This document shows, piece by piece, positions 13,014 through 18,440 of a DNA stretch of 20,188 bases. Each line of letters begins with the position of its first letter. Positions within the stretch are counted from its first letter, which is position 1. This DNA comes from a virus: positions 1 to 20,188 of IMG/VR virus record IMGVR_UViG_3300022592_000191; one strand, written 5' to 3'. The notes beneath the pieces are model-generated. The model searched no databases and was not told where the DNA came from. It was given only the letters and a program-made list of their open reading frames with translations. The position numbers and the translations under genes were made by a program.

Positions 13014-14353
13014 AAATTATGATGGTAATGCATACCTTCAATAACTTCGGTGGTATTATTAACCACTGTGAGCATTTAATGGCTGGTTTAAAAGAATTGG
13101 GTCACGAAGTTACCTTTGCTTATCTCAAGGGTAACAAAACTGTTAAGCCAGTTGAAATCCCACAACAATTGAGTGAAGGATGGGAGATTGGTATTGGTTC
13201 TGGTTATCCAGTGCATCAGGGTGATGGTTGGATGGCTCCATATTATTCTTACAAAGTTAAAGAATCCATTGACCAGTTCGTTAAGGATGCGAATCAGCAT
13301 GACTTAGTAATCTGGCAATCTATCTTTGGTTTCAAGAATAAAGATACTGAGCAATATCTCGATTGGCTTCCTATGATTGAGAAGGTAACTGCCAAGCAGA
13401 TGCCAATCATTCACGACGCAAACCTGAAGAAGTTGTACCCATGGATTAAACTGTTTGAACATAAGTTCTGTGCAGTTGCCTGCGTGCATCCAGCAGCATA
13501 TGAGTCAGCTGACTTTCTTGATGTTCCACGTGCAATGATTTTGAATCCTCAAGACATTGCTGGTATTCCAGAAACTCCACCATTCGCTGGTCGTGAAAAT
13601 AAATTACTGTCGATTCAAACTTTCAAACGATGGAAGCGTGTCGATGATTTAGTTCGTGCTGTTCCATATATGCCAAATGTAAAAACCTTGGTAGGTGGCT
13701 ACGGTATGGAAGCTGCATATATGATGTCCAAGGATAAGTGTAAAGAAGAATATTATGCAACAAAACAATATGACCCAGATGTTTCTCCAGACAGAGAAGG
13801 AAAGCGTATCTGGGAAAACGCTGAGAACAGTGGAAACTTCGAGTATCTCGGATTCATCTCTGGAGCAAAACGTGACGAAATCTTGGCAACAAGTAAGTTC
13901 CTCGTTGATCCATCTTGGAGTAACACTTACGGCGAGCACTTTAACCGTGTGGTTATCGATGCAATGCGTATCGGCACAGTTCCTATTGCCGTAAACTTCG
14001 GTGTGTCAAACAACGAAGAAGGTATGGGTGTGGTTCTGAAAGCTGGTGTCAACTATTGTATGTTGAAAAAGGCATTTACACCGAAACAGTATGGCGAAGC
14101 GATTCAAGAGTACTGCAATATGGATGAAAATACCTACCGTCAGATTCAGCTAAATAATTACGAACTAATTAAACAGTTTGACCGTAAGGTTATTGCTCAG
14201 CACTATATCGATCTGGCAGAGCAGAAACCGACTGGTTATCTGAATGAGTTGAAGACCAAGACTAATCATGACCCTGCCATGCAAAAAGATGCGCAAAAGA
14301 TGTTCGATGAACACTTCGAAGTAAAAGCAACCCTGGACTCACTATTTGGATAG
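13010..14353 (+). CDS. GT-B glycosyltransferase (GT4-like) with clamp-type tail
   Basis: 447 residues. The N-terminal Rossmann half begins MKIMMVMHTFNNFGGIINH, with the glycine-containing acceptor-side loop of GT4 enzymes. The C-terminal half begins near 195 with KLLSIQTFKRWKRVDDLVRA, a typical start of the GT4 donor domain, and has DPSWSNTYGEHFNRVVIDA (about 300-318), the E-x7 acidic region that contacts the nucleotide-sugar. It should move a sugar or polyol to an acceptor. Its place behind a TET/JBP-like oxygenase and cytidylyltransferase suggests modified DNA bases as acceptor. The C-terminus TLDSLFG matches the polymerase-type clamp tail; T4 alpha-glucosyltransferase is reported to contact the gp45 clamp. 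A cell-surface or virion acceptor is the alternative. Confidence 0.85.
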   Translation: MKIMMVMHTFNNFGGIINHCEHLMAGLKELGHEVTFAYLKGNKTVKPVEIPQQLSEGWEIGIGSGYPVHQGDGWMAPYYSYKVKESIDQFVKDANQHDLVIWQSIFGFKNKDTEQYLDWLPMIEKVTAKQMPIIHDANLKKLYPWIKLFEHKFCAVACVHPAAYESADFLDVPRAMILNPQDIAGIPETPPFAGRENKLLSIQTFKRWKRVDDLVRAVPYMPNVKTLVGGYGMEAAYMMSKDKCKEEYYATKQYDPDVSPDREGKRIWENAENSGNFEYLGFISGAKRDEILATSKFLVDPSWSNTYGEHFNRVVIDAMRIGTVPIAVNFGVSNNEEGMGVVLKAGVNYCMLKKAFTPKQYGEAIQEYCNMDENTYRQIQLNNYELIKQFDRKVIAQHYIDLAEQKPTGYLNELKTKTNHDPAMQKDAQKMFDEHFEVKATLDSLFG

Positions 14354-14365
14354 AAAGGACTGAAA

Positions 14366-15055
14366 ATGAAGTATCTACAAAATTTAGATTTCGATTTTAT
14401 AGAAATGCTGAATTTTGAGGAGCGTCCTTTTCGGGCTAAATTCAATCCCTCTAAAATCTGGGATGACTTAGATAGATGTAAAAATAACGCCACTAACTTG
14501 AGGAACTACTTCAAGAAGTGGCGTTTCAGCATTGTATTTCATAAAGAAAACAAACCAACCAAATGTATAATGGTAGGTGGTGGTTACTATACAGATGAGT
14601 GTCGTTCAGAATTAGATATCTGGACTGGCAGTGATACAGACTACAACAAATACCAGTTTACGGATTCGTCATGGAATCGCTTTAAGTTTAGAGTTATTCA
14701 GGTTGCAATGCATGAGATAATCCACTGTCGCCAGTACTATGGAAAGCATGAGGAATACACAAAGGGTAAAGTCTACTACAAGAAAACTGGCATAAAGAAG
14801 ATTGATGAGAACCGTGAATACCATGCTGGAAAAGATGAGATCGAAGCATATGCACACTGCGTCTATCTGGACTTCAAAACCAAGCGACCAACCATTCCAG
14901 TTGCCACCCTTATCCGTTATGCCAAAACATACAAAGTCTCCAAAAACCTAACTGGCATTCAAAAGTTATTCAGAACAGACAAAAACAATGGGGTAATTCC
15001 CCTTCTTCTACGTAAAATACTCGTCTGGGAACGTAAATACAAACATTTTGCTTGA
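14366..15055 (+). CDS. Putative zinc metalloprotease-like protein
   Basis: 229 residues with a zinc-binding helix AMHEIIHCRQYY (HExxH near residues 114-118) and, about 50 residues later, KDEIEAYAH, which offers the third glutamate ligand, as in gluzincin-type proteases. The C-terminal third is basic and helical. I see no signal peptide or membrane segment, so it would act in the cytoplasm or virion. The natural substrate is unknown, and some HExxH phage proteins may not be proteases. It follows the glycosyltransferase by 12 bases with an AAAGGA ribosome site, and ends in the -35 box of the next promoter. Confidence 0.7.
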   Translation: MKYLQNLDFDFIEMLNFEERPFRAKFNPSKIWDDLDRCKNNATNLRNYFKKWRFSIVFHKENKPTKCIMVGGGYYTDECRSELDIWTGSDTDYNKYQFTDSSWNRFKFRVIQVAMHEIIHCRQYYGKHEEYTKGKVYYKKTGIKKIDENREYHAGKDEIEAYAHCVYLDFKTKRPTIPVATLIRYAKTYKVSKNLTGIQKLFRTDKNNGVIPLLLRKILVWERKYKHFA

Positions 15056-15080
15056 CCTAAATACAATTATCTGGTATAAT
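15052..15080 (+). promoter_or_regulatory. Near-perfect sigma-70 promoter with extended -10, plus a CTAAATAC site
   Basis: TTGACC (15052-15057), 17-base spacer, TATAAT (15075-15080), with TG at 15072-15073 as an extended -10. CTAAATAC (15057-15064), a late-promoter-like site, lies inside the spacer, so early and late transcription could use the same 30 bases. Start from the -10 box would be near 15087, making the ATG at 15088 almost leaderless; the late site would start near 15070. Confidence 0.7.
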
Positions 15081-15087
15081 TATACTA

Positions 15088-16161
15088 ATGGGTCAACTGA
15101 TGCAAGTAAAAGATAAACAATTAATTCCGTCTGCGTTTCAAATCGCCGATGGATCACACATGTCATTGACGGACTTAATGACAGCTGTAAAGAATAAACT
15201 AACATCCAAGGGGTTTGGTTTAACCTCTGGTGTTCAGAAGGCATGTCTCCATATACTGAATGAATCCGCAAAAGGTAACTCTTCTTTTGCCCATGACCAA
15301 GGAACATTGACCGACCAAGAGTATAACATTATTCTTAAAGACTTTGGTGAAATTTCTGGTGCAGCTTATATGCTCAAGACAGAATCATCAAAGTATAAGG
15401 CAGTTACGTTTCCAACTGGCAACGAAAAGTTAGTTGACTATGTTATGGTCACTAAGAATGGATTGAAAGAAAGTTATTCTGCCAAGGCAGGACAGGGTGG
15501 TAAACCTTCAATCGTTTCAGTAATGCCAATTTTCGAACAGATGGTTAGAAACAACCAGCTCGATAATAAGTATAAAACTGCCACATGGGTTCTCTATCAT
15601 TTGGGTAAAGAACAGACAAACGCATTGTATCTTGGACCATTGCAGGCAGCTGAGCATTTAAACACTAAAGGTTATCAGGCACTGTTGGCATTGTTGAAGG
15701 ATAAGTCGTTGAAGACTGGATATGTTTCTGGTATTCCAACTGATAAGCATCTAGAAGCTGCAGTTGTTAACTGCGGTAACTATGAGAACTTCATTAAGGT
15801 TACTAAAAAGTATTACGATGCAGCTGGTTATTCAAACAATATAAATGTAGAAGTCACTAAAAGAATTTTAGGCAAGACGTATGATAGAAAGCGTTATGGA
15901 TTATTGCACTATCCAATAACAGCGGAATTAGTTAAGTGGTTGAACACTGACGCAAATCATGCTAAAGATTTATTGACAAAAGCTGCCAACACATTATCAG
16001 TTACACAAATTTACTTGGATAAAAAGGGACAAAATCTCCAGTATACAGTTAAGGGATTCTCTGAAGCAGAATTCTCTTTCGGATCTCCAAGTAGCGCACC
16101 ATATCCAACTAATAATCGAATTGGGTTCACAATGAAAAAGACCCCACAACCAAAAGGATAA
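15088..16161 (+). CDS. Conserved phage protein (357 aa), unknown function
   Basis: 357 residues, soluble. The N-terminal region has LTSKGFGLTSGVQKACLHIL and a helical segment around EYNIILKDFGEISGAAYML. A central stretch, FPTGNEKLVDYVMVTKNG followed by SYSAKAGQGGKPS, has an Asp and, after a turn, SxK spacing that could be the core of a PD-(D/E)xK-type nuclease, but this is weak. The C-terminus becomes Pro/Ser/Lys-rich. I recall similar proteins in marine T4-like phages without a function. The start has no Shine-Dalgarno; an in-frame ATG at 15100 is an alternative. It lacks the capsid-targeting decamer of the next genes. Confidence 0.75.
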   Translation: MGQLMQVKDKQLIPSAFQIADGSHMSLTDLMTAVKNKLTSKGFGLTSGVQKACLHILNESAKGNSSFAHDQGTLTDQEYNIILKDFGEISGAAYMLKTESSKYKAVTFPTGNEKLVDYVMVTKNGLKESYSAKAGQGGKPSIVSVMPIFEQMVRNNQLDNKYKTATWVLYHLGKEQTNALYLGPLQAAEHLNTKGYQALLALLKDKSLKTGYVSGIPTDKHLEAAVVNCGNYENFIKVTKKYYDAAGYSNNINVEVTKRILGKTYDRKRYGLLHYPITAELVKWLNTDANHAKDLLTKAANTLSVTQIYLDKKGQNLQYTVKGFSEAEFSFGSPSSAPYPTNNRIGFTMKKTPQPKG

Positions 16162-16164
16162 ACA

Positions 16165-16602
16165 ATGTTACACTTTAAAGAATATCTAAAAGAGGAAGCT
16201 GAAGGTGCCAAGCTAAAGCACATTACGCACCCAGAAGATCGTCCTCTTCACCATGGTCATGCTGGGTTTGAACATGCATTTAACGCACTTCATCAGGCGC
16301 ATAACCAAATCAAATCAAAACAAAGTTCACACAAGTTAACAATGAAGTATGATGGTTCACCATCTATCGTGTTTGGTCATCATCCAAAGAATGGTAAGTT
16401 CTTCGTTGCAACTAAATCTGCATTTAATAAAAATCCAAAGATCAATCATACGCATGAAGACATTGAAAAACATCATGGTCATGCTCCAGGATTGGCACAC
16501 AAACTACATGCTGCACTTGAGCATCTACCAAAGGTAACTCCGAAGCATGGTGTTTATCAGGGCGATTTGATGCATGCTGGAAAGGAAGATCACCATGAGT
16601 AA
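16165..16602 (+). CDS. N-terminal half of a split KxDG ligase-fold protein, capsid-targeting start
   Basis: 145 residues. Motif I of the nucleotidyltransferase (DNA/RNA ligase, capping enzyme) superfamily is KYDGSPSIVFG with Lys61, followed by a possible motif around FVATKSAFNK and motif III at YQGDLM (131-136). The protein then stops, while related phage proteins, as I recall them, continue into SFTPNTI-type sequence in one chain; that part is encoded by the next ORF. The N-terminus MLHFKEYLKE fits the T4-type capsid-targeting pattern, with L-K-E as cleavage site. It is His-rich, about 24 of 145 residues. If active, Lys61 would take AMP or GMP; whether it is active without the other half is unclear. 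AGGA precedes the ATG. Confidence 0.75.
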   Translation: MLHFKEYLKEEAEGAKLKHITHPEDRPLHHGHAGFEHAFNALHQAHNQIKSKQSSHKLTMKYDGSPSIVFGHHPKNGKFFVATKSAFNKNPKINHTHEDIEKHHGHAPGLAHKLHAALEHLPKVTPKHGVYQGDLMHAGKEDHHE

Positions 16603-17362
16603 AGTTTCATTTACACCAAACACTATCACCTACACAGCTAAGGGTGATGAAGCCAAGAAGATTAAGAAGTCTAAAGTTGGCGTAGTAGTTCACACCAAGT
16701 ATCATGGTAAAGACATTGAACATATGCATGCTGAGCATGATGTTGACCATGAGAACTTCAAACACCATGAAGATGTTCACCACCATGGCGCAGAAAAAGA
16801 ACTGGAACATGTTCACCATACTCCAGAAAAAGAAGCAGAGTTCCATCGTCATATGGCTGCAGCGAAACATATCCATGACACTCATGGTAAGAAAATGTAT
16901 CCAGCTACAGAGAAACACTCTGGCGAAGCTGGCCACTTAGCTTCTTATTCAAATGCAGTTATCAAGAATAATGAGCACCCATCGGCAGAAGGTTTCAAGA
17001 AACATGTCGAGGGACATTACGAAAAAGCAGCTGCCAAGTTAAAGACAGAAGCTGGTAAAGCAAAGAAACGTGCAGAAGGTGCGTCGCACACTGAGCATAT
17101 CGAAAAGAATAAAGAGCACTATGGTCATCTATTGCAGATGCACCATCACCTACAGTCTGCCAAGAATGCATTGGTTAATTCTCTTGACACTCATGAAGGT
17201 CGTTATGAGCATCATATCAATGGTAAGAAAACTAAGCCAGAAGGTTACGTTGTTCACCATGAACATGAAGGTCAATCTCATCCAAGTAAGTTAGTCAATC
17301 GCCATGAGTTCGCAAAAGCAAACTTCGAACGTGGGGCAGCAAGAAAAAAGGAAGCTGAATAA
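16595..17362 (+). CDS. C-terminal half of the split KxDG ligase-fold protein, very His-rich
   Basis: 255 residues starting MSKVSFTPNTITYTA. It continues the preceding protein: KVGVVVHTKYHG corresponds to the segment after motif III, PEGYVV (215-220) fits motif IV and SKLVNR (231-236) fits motif V. The start at 16595 is supported by AAGGAAG (16582-16588) 6 bases upstream; it overlaps the stop of the first half (ATGAGTAA). His is about 39 of 255 residues by my count, with clusters such as HVHH and MHHH, so metal binding is possible. It has no capsid-targeting decamer, so it would need to bind the first half, or be fused by frameshifting, to be packaged. A sequencing frameshift is less likely given the clean ribosome site. 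Confidence 0.75.
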   Translation: MSKVSFTPNTITYTAKGDEAKKIKKSKVGVVVHTKYHGKDIEHMHAEHDVDHENFKHHEDVHHHGAEKELEHVHHTPEKEAEFHRHMAAAKHIHDTHGKKMYPATEKHSGEAGHLASYSNAVIKNNEHPSAEGFKKHVEGHYEKAAAKLKTEAGKAKKRAEGASHTEHIEKNKEHYGHLLQMHHHLQSAKNALVNSLDTHEGRYEHHINGKKTKPEGYVVHHEHEGQSHPSKLVNRHEFAKANFERGAARKKEAE

Positions 17363-17781
17363 TGTTATCATTTTCTGAATACCTAGAAGAATCAAAAGAT
17401 CCTTGTTGGAAAGGATATAAAATGCTCGGTATGAAAAAGAAGGGAAATAAAGAAGTCCCTAATTGCATACCAGAAGATAAAGAACACAAGTGTGGTTGCG
17501 AAAAAGAATGCGAATGTGAAACTGTTTCTGAAGATGCCAAAGGATATAAGAATCCAACTGGTGGTTTGACTCAGAAAGGTCGCGACCATTACAACAGAGA
17601 AACTGGTGGGCATTTAAAGGCACCAGTGACAACTCCACCATCAAAATTAAAAGTAGGAAGTAAAGCTGCCAATCGCAGAAAATCTTTCTGTGCCAGAATG
17701 TCTGGTGTTGAAGGTCCAATGAAAAAACCAAATGGCGAACCTACTCGTAAGGCACTCGCACTAAGAAAGTGGAATTGCTAA
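17362..17781 (+). CDS. Small Cys-containing phage protein (DUF6321-like), capsid-targeting start
   Basis: 139 residues in three parts: the decamer MLSFSEYLEE (targeting-like, L-E-E cleavage), a Cys-rich section (CWKGYKMLGMKKKG, NCIPE, then HKCGCEKECECE, seven Cys in about 35 residues) and a conserved basic C-terminus (GGLTQKGRDHYNRETG, SKAANRRKSFCARMSG, KALALRKWNC). The last part matches a phage domain of unknown function that I remember as DUF6321. The Cys and His content suggests zinc binding and the basic tail nucleic-acid binding, both inferred. Starts in TAATG with the preceding stop and ends in TAATG with the next start. Confidence 0.75.
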   Translation: MLSFSEYLEESKDPCWKGYKMLGMKKKGNKEVPNCIPEDKEHKCGCEKECECETVSEDAKGYKNPTGGLTQKGRDHYNRETGGHLKAPVTTPPSKLKVGSKAANRRKSFCARMSGVEGPMKKPNGEPTRKALALRKWNC

Positions 17782-18395
17782 TGTTACGTTTTCTAGATTT
17801 CCTTAAAGAGTCTGCCTCTGATAAACACCATGTTATCACTGTTGGACGTATGCAGCCACCGACAGCTGGACATGAGAAAGTAGTCGATAAGGTTCATGAG
17901 GTCGCAAAGAAACACAATGCAACTCACCATGTGTATCTCTCTGGTTCCCATGATGCCAAGAAGAACCCACTTTCTCCAGAGTCTAAAGTTAAGCATGCTA
18001 AGAATGCCTTTCCAAAGACGCATGTCTCTGCACTTGCCAAAGGCGAAACTCCACTGCATGCAGCTGCAAAGGCACAAAAAGAAACTGGCGCACACCACCT
18101 GCATGTTGTAGTTGGATCTGATCGAGTTAAGTCTACCCATGATCTTTTACACAAGTACAACAATGTAAAAGAAAAGCATGGTCACTACAATTATAAGTCC
18201 ATCACTGTCCACTCATCTGGCGAGCGTGATGAGAACGATAAGGGAACTGCTGGTGTATCAGGAACAAAGATGCGTGAACATGCTGCATCTGGAAACGAAA
18301 AAGAGTTTCATAAAGGTCTTCCATCTAAGATGAAACCAGAGCATAAATCCGCTTTATACCATGATTTGCGTAAGTCAATGGGGCATACTAAATAA
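17781..18395 (+). CDS. Nucleotidyltransferase (NMNAT/cytidylyltransferase-like), capsid-targeting start
   Basis: 204 residues. After MLRFLDFLKE (targeting-like, L-K-E) comes VITVGRMQPPTAGHEKVV (about 18-35), the GRxxPxxxGH form of the HxGH motif, and later VSGTKMR (159-165), the counterpart of ISSTxxR. These mark the NadM/NadR-type or cytidylyltransferase superfamily; some phage members are NMN adenylyltransferases. It would use ATP or CTP with NMN or another phosphate substrate. The ATG at 17781 is chosen over GTG at 17769 because of the TAATG junction and because it puts the decamer at the N-terminus. His-rich like its neighbours. Its C-terminal segment (KMREHAASGNEKEFHKGLPS) is close to one in the next protein, so the two are paralogues. 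Confidence 0.8.
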   Translation: MLRFLDFLKESASDKHHVITVGRMQPPTAGHEKVVDKVHEVAKKHNATHHVYLSGSHDAKKNPLSPESKVKHAKNAFPKTHVSALAKGETPLHAAAKAQKETGAHHLHVVVGSDRVKSTHDLLHKYNNVKEKHGHYNYKSITVHSSGERDENDKGTAGVSGTKMREHAASGNEKEFHKGLPSKMKPEHKSALYHDLRKSMGHTK

Positions 18396-18425
18396 TAAAG
18401 CGACTAAATAATATACTGATATAAT
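18387..18425 (+). promoter_or_regulatory. Tandem late-promoter-like repeats with an extended -10 box
   Basis: ACTAAATAATA occurs twice, at 18387-18397 and 18403-18413, 16 bp apart; each contains CTAAATAA like a T4 late promoter. The first overlaps the stop codon of the preceding gene. Downstream, TGATATAAT (18417-18425) is an extended -10 without a -35. All would drive the gene at 18441. Confidence 0.55.
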
Positions 18426-18440
18426 TTATAGATGGGTACA

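Noticed and set aside
14152-14158. CTAAATAA near the end of the glycosyltransferase gene
   Set aside because: It is inside coding sequence with no start codon close downstream, unlike the CTAAATA sites at gene borders.
14990-15002. GGGGTAATTCCCC followed by TTCTTCT as a terminator of the metalloprotease-like gene
   Set aside because: Only a 4-bp stem, inside coding sequence, with an interrupted T-run.
15416-15505. PD-(D/E)xK nuclease core in the protein at 15088
   Set aside because: Only an Asp and an SxK can be aligned; the motif is too short to claim a nuclease without structure prediction.
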